A stretch of DNA of 64,000 nt from Lysobacter soli (GCF_003382285.1 NZ_QTJR01000002.1:310001-374000); one strand, 5' to 3'. Counted from the first letter of the stretch, positions 44,880-54,428 are shown. A program made the numbers and translations. The notes: generated by a model not told the origin, from the sequence alone.

Positions 44880-46964
44880 TTAGTTGCGCCTGGCGTAGGG
44901 ATAGGTCTCGCCGGGCGCGGTTTCGCCGGCAACGCCACATGCCTGCGCGGCGGTGGCGACCCGGAAGCCGGCGTCTTCCACGCAGGCGGCGAACATGCGC
45001 TCCACGGCATGCGCGAAGGTTCCGTCGATCTGTCCCGCCTCGCCTTCGAACTCCCATGTGTCCAGGTGCGCGTCGAGCAATGGACGCAGCGCTTCGAGCC
45101 GCGCCCAGAACATCGACCCGGACGGAAAAGTGGTCTCGCCGTCCAAGGGGCGGCGAAGGCCGAGGCGCGTGTGCAGGTAGTCCACATGCGGGCGATTCGC
45201 GCCGAGGTACGACTGCACTGCGAGCAGATGGCCTTCCGGTGCGACCAGGCCCAGCTTCACGTCAGTGCCGAACGCGTTGCGGATCGCCTCGTGCCGCGAT
45301 GCGGACGCGAGCCGTTGCAGGAGTTCCTCGCGCCAGAGATGACCATCGTCCAGGTGTACCGAGCGCTTGGTGTGCAGCTTCAGGACGATCTCTTCGCCTT
45401 CGTCGAGCAGGCGACCGGCGACGTGGAGGAAGGGCAGGATGTCGCGTCCGCGGTTCTCGAACGCTTCCACCTCGGCATGCCTGTCGCGCGCCGCGAGCGC
45501 AGCGCGAACGGCACGCTCCCTGTCGGGCGACGTGGTGACGATCAGGCGTATCGCCGGATCTGCAAGCACCGGCGTGGACAGCAGTTCATCGAGCGCCTCG
45601 ACGTACCACGCATGGATCACCACGCACGCGGCGCGGGGCCCACGGAGCAGGGCGGGTCGCGACGACGGACGCAACGCATCGCGCGTGGCCTGCAGCCAGG
45701 CATGACCGAGGCGCGCATCGGGTTCGAGTACGGCGCCTTCGGCCCACTCGTTCCACGCGTTGACGAACACCAGCCGGTCCGATGCCGCGCGGCCCGCCAA
45801 GCGGCGCTCGATGGTGTCACGCAGCCAGTCGCGGTATCTCCGCGGCGCGGCGTGCAGGTAGGTGCGTCCGGCACCCGAGCGACGCGCCTCGTTGTCCCAG
45901 CCGCAGTTGACGCCGGGGAAGAGCCGGTAATTCGGGAGCGGACGCCGCCGGTAGTCGTCGGCCAGTTCACGCCAGTCGAGGACCTGGCCGCGGTAACCGG
46001 GATTCACCAGCGACTGGTCGGCGGTGACGTTGGTCGGCGTCGCCAGATTCGGCGGGAATTCGACGGCGGCGTCGAAGCCGTAGTCCATCGGATCGGCGCG
46101 ATCGAAACTCTGCGTGTAGGCGATGTGGATCTCGCCGATGCCGTTCTCGCGGCACCACGTCCGCCAGCGCGTGGCGGTGGCGCGCGGCTCGGGGAGCAGG
46201 CCTGGGCGATACACCAGCAGCAGCGGCCGACCATCGACGCGCAGGTAGCGGCGGTCGCGCAGGTACGGTGCGATGTGCGCGATGAACGCGAGGTCGTCCT
46301 CGGCGCTGTGCTGCTGGCCGATGAGGATGTCGTCCGCGCGGCCGTCCCAGCGGCGCGACCAGTTCTCGTTGGCCCAGCACAGGCAGAACGGAAGGTCGAT
46401 CGACTCATCGCGCAGCCACTGCTGGAGCGGCGCTTCCAGCAGGGTCTTGCCGCCGAACCAGTAGTAGTAGAAGCAGAACGCGCCGATGCCGTACTCGCGG
46501 GCGAGCGTTGCCTGGTCGCGCATCACCTGCGGGTTGCGCAGGTCGTAGAAGCCGAGGTCGGCGGGCAATCGTGGCTGCGCGTGACCTTCGAACTGCGGGA
46601 GCGCGCGCGACACGTTGCGCCACTCGGTGAAGCCCGCGCCCCACCACGCATCGTTCTCGGGGATCGTGTGGAACTGAGGCAGGTAGAACGCCACGAGCGT
46701 GGCCGGCAATGGCGAGGGCAGGTCGGGCGGTCGGCGAGGTAGCCAGCCGATCGCCGGAGCATCGGCGCGCACCCGCGCGCGCCGCTCGCCTGTCGCGTCG
46801 CCGTGCTTCCCGCGAGGGCCCTGCGGCAGGGTGTCCGCGAAACGCTCCAGATACGACTGCCGCAGACGGTCGCGCACGCGTTCGGGCATGGGCGTGATGC
46901 GGAACGCGGCACGCAGGCTGTTGAACAGCAAGGTGCGCAGGCCCTCGTTCAGGCGCGACGTCAT
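44880..46964 (-). CDS. WbsX-RgpF two-domain LPS/rhamnan biosynthesis protein
   Basis: A 694-residue protein. After a basic N-terminal tail, residues about 88-430 form a WbsX domain (LVAFYLPQFHTIPENDAWWG, FCLCWANENWSRRWDG, FVNAWNEWAEGAVLEPDARL). Residues about 450-690 form an RgpF-like domain (CVVIHAWYVEALDELL, FENRGRDILPFLHVA, VLKLHTKRSVH, FPSGSMFWARLEALRPLL). The WbsX part is clearly related to the middle of the giant glycosyltransferase at 20513. It sits outside the metB-etfA locus, next to ETF-QO (7 bp behind it), and has surrounding-like GC. It is likely to act in LPS or exopolysaccharide synthesis; the reaction is not established for WbsX. Confidence 0.85.
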   Translation of the reverse strand: MTSRLNEGLRTLLFNSLRAAFRITPMPERVRDRLRQSYLERFADTLPQGPRGKHGDATGERRARVRADAPAIGWLPRRPPDLPSPLPATLVAFYLPQFHTIPENDAWWGAGFTEWRNVSRALPQFEGHAQPRLPADLGFYDLRNPQVMRDQATLAREYGIGAFCFYYYWFGGKTLLEAPLQQWLRDESIDLPFCLCWANENWSRRWDGRADDILIGQQHSAEDDLAFIAHIAPYLRDRRYLRVDGRPLLLVYRPGLLPEPRATATRWRTWCRENGIGEIHIAYTQSFDRADPMDYGFDAAVEFPPNLATPTNVTADQSLVNPGYRGQVLDWRELADDYRRRPLPNYRLFPGVNCGWDNEARRSGAGRTYLHAAPRRYRDWLRDTIERRLAGRAASDRLVFVNAWNEWAEGAVLEPDARLGHAWLQATRDALRPSSRPALLRGPRAACVVIHAWYVEALDELLSTPVLADPAIRLIVTTSPDRERAVRAALAARDRHAEVEAFENRGRDILPFLHVAGRLLDEGEEIVLKLHTKRSVHLDDGHLWREELLQRLASASRHEAIRNAFGTDVKLGLVAPEGHLLAVQSYLGANRPHVDYLHTRLGLRRPLDGETTFPSGSMFWARLEALRPLLDAHLDTWEFEGEAGQIDGTFAHAVERMFAACVEDAGFRVATAAQACGVAGETAPGETYPYARRN

Positions 46965-46971
46965 GCGGCGG

Positions 46972-48594
46972 TCACAGGTTCTGGTAATTCGGCCCCGAGC
47001 CGCCTTCCGGCGTCACCCAGTCGATGATCTCGTAGGGATCCTTGATGTCGCAGGTCTTGCAGTGCACGCAGTTGGCGGCGTTGATCTGCAGTCGCTTGCC
47101 GGCTTCATCCTGCACGATCTCGTACACCGCCGCCGGGCAGAAGCGCGTGCACGGATTGTCGTATTCCTCGGCGCAGCGCGTGACGCAGATGGACGTGTCG
47201 CGCACCTTCAGGTGCACGGGCTGGTCCTCGTCGTGTTCGGTCGCGGCGTAATAGACGCCCTGCAGGCGGTCGCGCGGTGCGAGCTTGCGTTCGATGTAGT
47301 CGCGCTTCGGACTTTCGTGCTCGCCGACCTTGTCCAGCGAACACCAGTCGGCCTTGTTCTTCAGCGTCCACGGCGAGAGGCCGCCGGTGACGGTTTCCCA
47401 TGCCGAATTGAGGATGCCGAACCACAGGCCGCGCTTGAAGCCAGGCTTGAAGTTACGCACCTTCTTCAGCTCGGCCATGATGTTCGAACCGCGCAGCTTC
47501 GCGTCGAAACCCTGCGGCGACAGCTGCGAAGCGACGAGATGTTCGGCCGCGAGCATGCCCGAACGGATCGCCTGGTGCGTGCCCTTGATCTTGGGCACGT
47601 TGAGCAGGCCGGCGGTGTCGCCGATCAGCAGCGCGCCCGGCATTTCCAGCTTCGGCAGCGACTGGTAACCACCGGTGACGATCGCGCGCGCGCCGGCCGA
47701 CAGGATGGTGCCGCCTTCCAGCAGCGGCTCGAACAGCGGGTGGTTCTTCCATTGCTGGAAGGCTTCCCACGGCTTGTATTCCGGATCCTTGTAATCGAGG
47801 CCGCTGACATAACCCAGTGCGATGCGGCCCTTGTCCAGGTGGTACAGGAAACCGCCGCCGTAGACCTCGTTGTCCGCCGGCCAGCCGAAGCTGTGCACGA
47901 TCTTGCCGGGCGTCACGCGGTCTTCCGGCACCTGCCACAGTTCCTTGATGCCGATCGAATAACCCTGCGGATCGCTGTCGGCATCGAGCTCGAACTGCTT
48001 GATCAGGCGCTTGGTCAGGTGGCCGCGCGCGCCCTCGGCGAGCACGGTGACCTTCGCGCGGATGTCGATGCCCGGCGTGTAGCCCGGCTTGTGCGAACCA
48101 TCCTTCGCGATGCCCATGTCGCCGATGCGCACGCCGACCACGGCTCCGCTTTCGTCATGCAGCGTTTCGGCCGCGGCGAAGCCCGGATAGATCTCCACGC
48201 CCAGCGCTTCGGCCTGCGGGGCTAGCCACGCGCACATCGCGCCGAGGCTGACGATGAAATTGCCTTCGTTGTGCATGCCGGGCGGAATCGGCAGGCGGCG
48301 GTGGCCCTTGTGCGTCAGCAGCCAGAATTCGTCGTGTTTGGCCGGCACGCAGATCGGCGGCGGGTTGTCGCGCCAGTTCGGCAGCAGGGCGTCCAGCGGT
48401 TCGGGTTCGATCACCGCACCGGACAGGATGTGCGCACCGATGGTCGAAGCCTTTTCGATCACGCACACCGACAGCTCCGGGTTGAGCTGCTTGAGGCGGA
48501 TGGCGAACGACAGCCCGGCCGGACCGGCACCGACGGTGACGACGTCGTACTCCATCACGTCGCGTTCGACGGCGTTCGGATCGGGTTGGTTCAT
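46972..48594 (-). CDS. electron transfer flavoprotein-ubiquinone oxidoreductase
   Basis: A 540-residue membrane-associated FAD and 4Fe-4S enzyme passing electrons from ETF to ubiquinone. VVTVGAGPAGLSFAIRLKQL (G22-G27) binds FAD, and the C-terminal cluster region has NPCTRFCPAAVYEI and NCVHCKTCDIKDP. PNYQNL at the C terminus is typical. It completes the ETF route with etfAB 7 kb away. The ATG at 48594 (MNQPDPNAVERDVMEYDVV) fits the family; the open frame continues upstream into noncoding sequence. Confidence 0.95.
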   Translation of the reverse strand: MNQPDPNAVERDVMEYDVVTVGAGPAGLSFAIRLKQLNPELSVCVIEKASTIGAHILSGAVIEPEPLDALLPNWRDNPPPICVPAKHDEFWLLTHKGHRRLPIPPGMHNEGNFIVSLGAMCAWLAPQAEALGVEIYPGFAAAETLHDESGAVVGVRIGDMGIAKDGSHKPGYTPGIDIRAKVTVLAEGARGHLTKRLIKQFELDADSDPQGYSIGIKELWQVPEDRVTPGKIVHSFGWPADNEVYGGGFLYHLDKGRIALGYVSGLDYKDPEYKPWEAFQQWKNHPLFEPLLEGGTILSAGARAIVTGGYQSLPKLEMPGALLIGDTAGLLNVPKIKGTHQAIRSGMLAAEHLVASQLSPQGFDAKLRGSNIMAELKKVRNFKPGFKRGLWFGILNSAWETVTGGLSPWTLKNKADWCSLDKVGEHESPKRDYIERKLAPRDRLQGVYYAATEHDEDQPVHLKVRDTSICVTRCAEEYDNPCTRFCPAAVYEIVQDEAGKRLQINAANCVHCKTCDIKDPYEIIDWVTPEGGSGPNYQNL

Positions 48595-48739
48595 GGGGCA
48601 CTCCAAGACGGGCTGGCGTACAGCGGCTGGCGGATTGCGGGGACAGCAGAGGGTGGATTGTCGCGGGTTTGCGCGGTTGGCGCCAAGTTTCCCCGGGAAA
48701 ATCCGGCGGCGGGCGCGATACGCCGTGCTAGCGTTGGGT

Positions 48740-49336
48740 ATGGTTCTCGACGTGATCCCGCTGCCCGACGCGCAGCTGCAGTTCGATCCGCACTGGCTCG
48801 GCCCGCTGGAGGCCGATGCGTTGCTGGACGGGCTACACCGCGATGTCCCCTGGGAAACACACCGCATCCGCATTTTCGGCCGCGAGGTCGATTCGCCGCG
48901 GCTGAGCTGCTGGATCGGCGATCCCGACGCGCGTTACCGCTATTCCGGCACGCTGTTCGAGCCCCATCCCTGGCCCGACGCTCTGGTTCCGGTGCGCGAA
49001 CGCCTGGAGCGCACGCTCGACGTTGCGTTCAACAGCGTGCTGGCGAACCTCTACCGCGACGGCACCGACGCGATGGGCTGGCACAGCGATGCCGAGCCCG
49101 AACTCGGCCCGGCACCGGTGATCGCGTCCATCAGCCTGGGCGCCACGCGCCGCTTCGCGCTGAAGCATCGCGACGATCCTGCGCGCAAGCTCACGCTGGA
49201 ACTTCCGCACGGCAGCCTGCTGGTGATGTCCGGCGCGACGCAGCGCCACTATCGCCACGCATTGCCGCGCACGACGCGGCCGATTGGTCCGCGCATCAAC
49301 CTCACGTTCCGCCGGATCGTCACGCCGTCGCGTTGA
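48740..49336 (+). CDS. alkB: AlkB-type 2OG-Fe(II) dioxygenase
   Basis: A 198-residue alpha-ketoglutarate-dependent dioxygenase resembling ALKBH2/ALKBH3-type repair proteins that remove methyl groups from DNA or RNA bases. The iron ligands are His115-x-Asp117 in MGWHSDAE and His173 in YRHALPR; RINLTFR supplies the 2-oxoglutarate arginine. NSVLANLYRDGTD and ISLGATRRFAL are family-typical. The ATG has a TAGCGT element 5 bases upstream instead of a ribosome site, so it may be leaderless. Divergent from the ETF-QO gene (145-bp gap) and convergent with the lipid-transport operon. Confidence 0.88.
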   Translation: MVLDVIPLPDAQLQFDPHWLGPLEADALLDGLHRDVPWETHRIRIFGREVDSPRLSCWIGDPDARYRYSGTLFEPHPWPDALVPVRERLERTLDVAFNSVLANLYRDGTDAMGWHSDAEPELGPAPVIASISLGATRRFALKHRDDPARKLTLELPHGSLLVMSGATQRHYRHALPRTTRPIGPRINLTFRRIVTPSR

Positions 49337-49351
49337 CGACGCGCGCAGCAG

Positions 49352-50032
49352 TTACCGCGTCGCAGGCAGCGTACGGCGATAGGCCTCGCCGCTGGTGAGC
49401 GTCCAGCCGGCGATATCGCCACCGATCTTCGACAGCGACTGCTCGAACGCGCGCGCGACATCGGGCACCGCCGCGCTCGCGGCCGGCGTCGCCTGCAGGA
49501 ACACGCGCGACGCGGCGACCTTCTGCTGCGGCACGTGAAGCAGCTTGGCACTGACTTCGATCGTCGCCGACGGGACGGCACCGCCTGCGTAGTCCGACTC
49601 GAAGCGGCGCACTTCGAAGAAGAGCTTGTATTCGCCCGCCACGCCGGTGCCCTGGCGCGCGACGCCGCCGATGCGGCCTGAGTCTTCAAGTGCGCGCAGC
49701 ACCGTGTCGACGAGCATGTCCGACGGCGGGCGCGCCCATTGCGCGCCGCGGTAGACCTGCAGTTCGCCGGGCGTCGGCCGCACCGCGATGCGCAGGCTGT
49801 CGACGATGCGCGCCGCCGCCGGCGGAGCGATCACCAGCTGCCAGTCGACCTTCGGCCACGAGGCGTCCGCCTTCACTGCGGGTTCCGGCGCGAAAATCGT
49901 GGTGGGGTCCTTGGGCTTGTCGCTCAGGATCGAGCAGCCGGCCAGTGCCAGCAGCAGGCCGGATGCGAGCGCGATGCGCGCGTGGCGGGCGAGGGTCGAA
50001 GCGATCGTCGTCATGTCGGCGCGCGTGGTCAT
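49352..50032 (-). CDS. ABC-type transport auxiliary lipoprotein (PqiC/MlaB-operon type)
   Basis: A 226-residue lipoprotein (lipobox ALAGC near residue 33) of the ABC-type transport auxiliary lipoprotein family. RIVDSLRIAVRPTPGELQVYRGAQWARPPSDMLVD is the family region. It is the last gene of the Mla-like operon and probably sits at the outer membrane face, bridging the MCE protein. The start overlaps the MCE gene stop (ATGA at 50032-50029); a second ATG six codons later is possible. Confidence 0.85.
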   Translation of the reverse strand: MTTRADMTTIASTLARHARIALASGLLLALAGCSILSDKPKDPTTIFAPEPAVKADASWPKVDWQLVIAPPAAARIVDSLRIAVRPTPGELQVYRGAQWARPPSDMLVDTVLRALEDSGRIGGVARQGTGVAGEYKLFFEVRRFESDYAGGAVPSATIEVSAKLLHVPQQKVAASRVFLQATPAASAAVPDVARAFEQSLSKIGGDIAGWTLTSGEAYRRTLPATR

Positions 50033-50970
50033 TCGGGTTTGAATTCCGCGGGGTCGAACTGCTTGGGACCGTCGCGACCCAGGAGGTAGCGCGTCGGGTT
50101 GCCGTCGAGGCGGTCGCTGATGCGGCGCAGGTCGCGCACCAGCCCGCGCAACTCGGCCAGCGTCGGGCCGAGCTGCGCAAGGCCGTCGTTGGCGAAGCTG
50201 TTGATCGCGGCGCGGTTGTCGGTGAGCAGGCCGTTGGCGTTGTTGGCCGCCGAATCCAGCCGCGTGAGCGTGCTGTCGAGCTTGGCGATCAGGCCCGGCA
50301 GCTTCGCCACCAGTTCGCGATCCACGCTCTGCACCGCGCGGTTGGTGTTGTCGAGCGTGGACGACAGCTGCTCGCTGGACTTGCGCGCGTTGATGATCAG
50401 CGCACGCAGGTCCTCGCGCTGGTCGGCGATGGAAGCGGTCATCGATTCGATGTTCGACAACGTGTTCGACACGCGCCGGACGTTCTCGTCGCTCAGCACC
50501 TGGTCCATGCGCGCGACCAGGCGGTTGGCCGTGTCGGCGATGTTCTGCAGCGCCGAGGCTTCGGTCTGGATCACCGGCACTTCGCGGTGGTCGGTGTCGG
50601 CCAGAAGCGGGCTGCGCGGATCGCCGCCGGTGAGCTGGATGAAGGGACTGCCGGTGATGCCCTGGATCGACAGCTTCGCGCGCGTGTCGGTCTTGATCGG
50701 CGCGTTCGCCTGCAGGCGCAGGATCGCGATCACGCGACGCGGGTCGTCCGGCGCCAGGCTCAGGTTCTGCACGGTGCCAACCGAAATGCCGTTGTATTGC
50801 ACCGAGCTGCCTTCGGTCAGGCCCGTCACCGGCTCGGTGAACAGCACCGCGTAGGTGCGCCATTCCTTCTCGGACGAATACTTCGCCGCCCACAGTGCGA
50901 ACAGCAGCAACAGCAACGTCACCAGGATGGTGAAGGCGCCGATGAGGACGTAATTGGCCCGGGTTTCCAT
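50029..50970 (-). CDS. MCE-domain substrate-binding protein (MlaD-like)
   Basis: A 313-residue periplasmic protein with an N-terminal membrane anchor (about 8-30) and an MCE domain (about 38-120: VTGLTEGSSVQYNGISVGTV, ILRLQANAPIKTDTRAKL). The C-terminal half is a long helical/coiled coil, longer than in E. coli MlaD, resembling the periplasm-spanning Ttg2C/YebT types. It would carry phospholipid or another lipid between the membranes. It lies 9 bp after the ATPase gene. Confidence 0.9.
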   Translation of the reverse strand: METRANYVLIGAFTILVTLLLLLFALWAAKYSSEKEWRTYAVLFTEPVTGLTEGSSVQYNGISVGTVQNLSLAPDDPRRVIAILRLQANAPIKTDTRAKLSIQGITGSPFIQLTGGDPRSPLLADTDHREVPVIQTEASALQNIADTANRLVARMDQVLSDENVRRVSNTLSNIESMTASIADQREDLRALIINARKSSEQLSSTLDNTNRAVQSVDRELVAKLPGLIAKLDSTLTRLDSAANNANGLLTDNRAAINSFANDGLAQLGPTLAELRGLVRDLRRISDRLDGNPTRYLLGRDGPKQFDPAEFKPE

Positions 50971-50979
50971 GACTTCAGC

Positions 50980-51855
50980 TCACGCTTCGCGGGTGTTCTG
51001 TGCGGCGCGCGCACGCGGTCCGTGGAAGTACTCCTGCACCCACGGATGGTCGAATCGTTCCACTTCGTGTATCGGCGCGCAGACCACGACCTTGCGATCG
51101 GCGAGCACGGCGACGCGATCGCAGATAGCGTAAAGCGTGTCGAGATCGTGTGTGATCAGGAACACCGTCAGGCCCAGCGCCTGCTGCAGCGTGCGGATCA
51201 GGCGGTCGAACGCCGCCGCGCCGATCGGATCCAGGCCCGCGGTGGGCTCGTCGAGGAACAGCAGCGGCGGATCCAGAGCCAGCGCACGCGCCAGGCCCGC
51301 GCGCTTGCGCATGCCGCCGGACAATTGCGACGGCAGCTTGTTGAGCGCATCGGCCGGCAGGCCGGCGAGCTTCACCTTCAGCAGCGCCAGTTCGTAGCGC
51401 AGTGAATCGGGCAGGTCGCCGTGGTACTCCTTCAGCGGCACCTGCACGTTCTCGCCCACGGTGAGCGAGGAGAACAGCGCACCGTCCTGGAACAGCACGC
51501 CGGTGTTGCGCTCGATCGCACGTCGCTGCGTCGCGTCGTCGGTCCGCGCGTTGAGGCCGAGCACTTCGATCTCGCCTTCCTGAGGCTCGCGCAGGCCGAG
51601 GATCGCGCGCATAAGTACCGACTTGCCCGTACCCGAACCGCCGACGATGCCGATGATCTCGCCCGGCCAGACGTCGAGGTCGAGGCCCTCGTGCACGACC
51701 TGTTCGCCGAAGCGGTTCACCAGCCCGCGCACGCGCACGATTGGCTGGCCGCTTCCGCGCCTGGGGCACAGCGGGTGCAGCGCATCCGGCGCCGCGTTCG
51801 GCGAGCCCGGGACCCTGCGCGCCATGCGCCCGGTCATCTTCGACATGCGGTTCAT
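50980..51855 (-). CDS. ABC transporter ATPase (MlaF-like)
   Basis: A 291-residue ATPase of the lipid-transport operon. Walker A is GGSGTGKSVLM, the Q-loop FQDGALFSSLTVGENV, the signature LSGGMRKRAGLARALA and Walker B LLFLDEPTAGLDPIG. The TGKSVLMRAILG and GMRKRAGLA wording is that of MlaF/Ttg2A. A basic N-terminal tail of about 35 residues is unusual. The start at 51855 overlaps the permease stop (ATGA). Confidence 0.9.
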   Translation of the reverse strand: MNRMSKMTGRMARRVPGSPNAAPDALHPLCPRRGSGQPIVRVRGLVNRFGEQVVHEGLDLDVWPGEIIGIVGGSGTGKSVLMRAILGLREPQEGEIEVLGLNARTDDATQRRAIERNTGVLFQDGALFSSLTVGENVQVPLKEYHGDLPDSLRYELALLKVKLAGLPADALNKLPSQLSGGMRKRAGLARALALDPPLLFLDEPTAGLDPIGAAAFDRLIRTLQQALGLTVFLITHDLDTLYAICDRVAVLADRKVVVCAPIHEVERFDHPWVQEYFHGPRARAAQNTREA

Positions 51856-52970
51856 ACGCCCATCTCCATGAACCAGATGGCGAAGAACGCGTCGAGGATG
51901 ATCACCATCGAGATCGACTGCACCACGCTGGACGTCGTGCGTTCGCCTACCGACTGCGCGGTGCCTTCGACCTGCAAACCTTCCAGGCAGCCGATCAGGC
52001 TGATGAGCAGCGCGAACACCGGCGCCTTGGCAAGGCCGACGAGGAAGTGCCGCAGCTCGATGGTCTCGTGCATGCGCGTGAGGTACTGCTGCGGCGGGAT
52101 GTCCAGGCTGTATGCGCCGACGGTGAGGCCGCCGAGCAGGCCGAAGATCATCGCGATGAAGGTGAGCATCGGCAGCATCACCAGCAGCGCGAGCATGCGC
52201 GGGATCACCAGCAGGTCGATCGGGTCCATGCCCAGCGTGCGGATCGCGTCGACTTCCTCGCGGCTGACCATCGCGCCGATCTGCGCGGTGAACGCACTCG
52301 CCGTGCGGCCGGCCAGCACGATCGCCGTGAGTAGCACCGCGAACTCGCGCAGGAACGAGATGTTCACCAGTTCGACGACGAAGATCTCCGCGCCGAAGTC
52401 GCGCAGGATGTTCGCGCCAAGGAAGGCCACCACCGCGCCGACGAGGAAGCACAGCAGTGCGACCAGCGGCACGGCGTCCAGGCCGACCTGTTCCATGTGG
52501 TGCACGGTCGCGGTCGGGCGGAACCGGCTCGGTTCCTTGAACATCCGCAGCAGCTTGATCTGCGTCTCGCCGAGGAAGCCGACCAGCGCCAACGCCTCGT
52601 GCCAGTTGTTGTGCACCGCGCGGCCCAGGCGTTCGAGCGCGGCGCTCACGCCGTACTCGCGCTTCTTGCGCGGACGGTCGTCGGCGACGTCCTCGATCGC
52701 CGACACCAGCGCCTGGTGCGATTCGTGGAAGGTGAGGACGTCGAAGTCCAGGTTGTTCCGGCGGGCGAAGCGCAGCAGCTGCAGCACGCCGACCGAGTCC
52801 AGGCGCTCCACGCCGCTGGCGTCGATGGTCGCCACGCCCGCGGGCGCATCGCCCAGCGCGGTGCCGATCTGCCCGGCGTAGTCGAGCGTCCAGGAACCGG
52901 ACAGCCGCAGGCGCGACGGGGTCGAGCCGTCGGCGTCGATCTGCGGCGGGTGCGCGGTCGTGTCCGTCAT
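51852..52970 (-). CDS. MlaE-like permease fused to an N-terminal STAS domain
   Basis: A 372-residue protein: residues about 15-105 form a STAS domain (LDYAGQIGTALGD, VATIDASGVERLDSVGVLQLL), homologous to MlaB, and residues about 125-372 form the MlaE permease (VGLDAVPLVALLCFLVGAVVAF, EFAVLLTAIVLAGRTASAFTAQIG, EEVDAIRTLGMDPIDLLVIPR, and the C-terminal YAL-type end). In E. coli MlaB and MlaE are separate; here one chain does both. It is first in the operon STAS-MlaE, MlaF, MCE, lipoprotein. Divergent from the ThrE-like gene, with a 140-bp gap that holds only a possible TATCCT -10. Confidence 0.9.
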   Translation of the reverse strand: MTDTTAHPPQIDADGSTPSRLRLSGSWTLDYAGQIGTALGDAPAGVATIDASGVERLDSVGVLQLLRFARRNNLDFDVLTFHESHQALVSAIEDVADDRPRKKREYGVSAALERLGRAVHNNWHEALALVGFLGETQIKLLRMFKEPSRFRPTATVHHMEQVGLDAVPLVALLCFLVGAVVAFLGANILRDFGAEIFVVELVNISFLREFAVLLTAIVLAGRTASAFTAQIGAMVSREEVDAIRTLGMDPIDLLVIPRMLALLVMLPMLTFIAMIFGLLGGLTVGAYSLDIPPQQYLTRMHETIELRHFLVGLAKAPVFALLISLIGCLEGLQVEGTAQSVGERTTSSVVQSISMVIILDAFFAIWFMEMGV

Positions 52971-53110
52971 CGGGTGGGCCGGGGCAATGTCGCGGAGGAT
53001 AGCAGCCTGCGTATCGCGGCCGCCGCGAACGTGGCGCGAAGGCGCCGCGGTCGCGCGGTCCGTGCGCGCGTTCGCTGCCAGCCGGTGCAGCCGCGTGCGA
53101 TGCTTCGCGC

Positions 53111-54361
53111 ATGTCGAATCCGCCCCCCCTGAGCGCCGCCAGTTACGCCGCACGCATCGACTTCGTGATCGAGCTGGCCGAACGCCTGCATGCCTACGGC
53201 ACCACGGCGCAGCGCCTGGAGGGCGCGATCAGCGCGGTCGCGCATCGCCTGCGGCTGGAGTGCGAGCCCTGGTCGAACCCGACCGGGTTGATCCTCACCT
53301 TCTCCGACCCGCAGCGCGGACCCGGCGAAAGCGACACCACGCGCGTGATCCGGTTGCCGCCCGGCGACACCGATTTGCATCGTCTGGCCGAAACCGACCG
53401 CATCGCCGAGGAAGTGCTCGCCGGCCGGCTCGGGCTGGTCGACGCGCACGCGCAGATGAGCGCACTCGACACGCCGCCGACGCGACGCTCCCGCGCGATG
53501 CAGGTGCTGGCCTACGGACTGGCTGCCATCGGCATCGGCGGCGTACTGCGCCTGCCGTGGCTCGACATCGGCGTGGCGGGCGTCAACGGGCTGATGATCG
53601 GCCTGCTCGTGCAGTGGTCGGAACTGCATCCGCGCTTCAAGGAAGCGCTGGAAGCAGTGACGGCGATGTTCGCCGCGATCGTGACGCTGCTGGTGGCCAC
53701 CTACGTCGCGCCACTCAACCAGAACACGGTGATCATCGCCTCGCTCATCGTGCTGCTGCCCGGCATGGCGCTGACCAACGCGGTGAACGAGCTGACCAGC
53801 CAGCATCTGGTCTCGGGCACGGCGCGTTTCGCCGGCGCGGTGACGACGGTGCTGAAGCTGGCGATCGGCACGATCATCGCGTTGTACCTGGCCGACGTGG
53901 TCGGCCTGCACGCGCAGGTCCGCGCATCGCGCCCGCAGCCGGTATGGGTGGAGTGGGGCGCACTGGCGGCGGCGGCATTCGCCTTCGCCGTGCTGTTCCG
54001 CGCGCAGTGGCGCGACTACCCGAAGGTGATGGCGGCCGCGGCCGGCGGCTATCTCATCTCGCGCTTCGGCGGACAGGCGTTCGGTAGTCCGGCGGGCATT
54101 TTCCTCGCCGCGCTCGTGCTCACCGCGGCGGGCAATGCGTACGCGCGCTGGTGGAATCGCCCCGGCGCGATCCTGCGCGTGCCCGGCATCATCATGCTGG
54201 TGCCTGGCAGCGTGAGCCTGCGCGGGCTGCTCACGCTCATCCAGCAGCAGGACATCGACGCGGGCCAGACGGCGGTGCTGGCGGTGCTCAACATCCTGCT
54301 GGCGCTGATCGCGGGACTGCTGTTCGGCAACCTGCTGCTGCCTGCGCGGCGGAATCTTTGA
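53111..54361 (+). CDS. threonine/serine exporter family protein (ThrE-like)
   Basis: A 416-residue membrane protein in two parts: an N-terminal soluble ThrE region (about 10-130, FVIELAERLHAYGTTAQRLEG) and about ten hydrophobic segments, the fused ThrE + ThrE_2 form. PGSVSLRGLLTLI and VLLPGMALTNAVNELTSQ are conserved. It probably exports threonine/serine or similar amino acids, though most bacterial members are uncharacterised. The start has no ribosome site; a GATGCT hexamer lies 6 bases before the ATG, like the other leaderless candidates. Confidence 0.83.
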   Translation: MSNPPPLSAASYAARIDFVIELAERLHAYGTTAQRLEGAISAVAHRLRLECEPWSNPTGLILTFSDPQRGPGESDTTRVIRLPPGDTDLHRLAETDRIAEEVLAGRLGLVDAHAQMSALDTPPTRRSRAMQVLAYGLAAIGIGGVLRLPWLDIGVAGVNGLMIGLLVQWSELHPRFKEALEAVTAMFAAIVTLLVATYVAPLNQNTVIIASLIVLLPGMALTNAVNELTSQHLVSGTARFAGAVTTVLKLAIGTIIALYLADVVGLHAQVRASRPQPVWVEWGALAAAAFAFAVLFRAQWRDYPKVMAAAAGGYLISRFGGQAFGSPAGIFLAALVLTAAGNAYARWWNRPGAILRVPGIIMLVPGSVSLRGLLTLIQQQDIDAGQTAVLAVLNILLALIAGLLFGNLLLPARRNL

Positions 54362-54382
54362 TTCCGCTCGCAGAAACAGAAA

Positions 54383-54401
54383 CGCCGGCACAAGGCCGGC
54401 G
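54383..54401 (-). terminator. rho-independent terminator after the H-NS-like gene
   Basis: CGCCGGC and GCCGGCG pair around ACAAG. On the minus strand the stem is followed by GTTTCTGTTTCT. It lies between the convergent ThrE-like and H-NS-like genes. Confidence 0.55.
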
Positions 54402-54428
54402 CTCCGAAACAAAAACGATCCGAACGCA

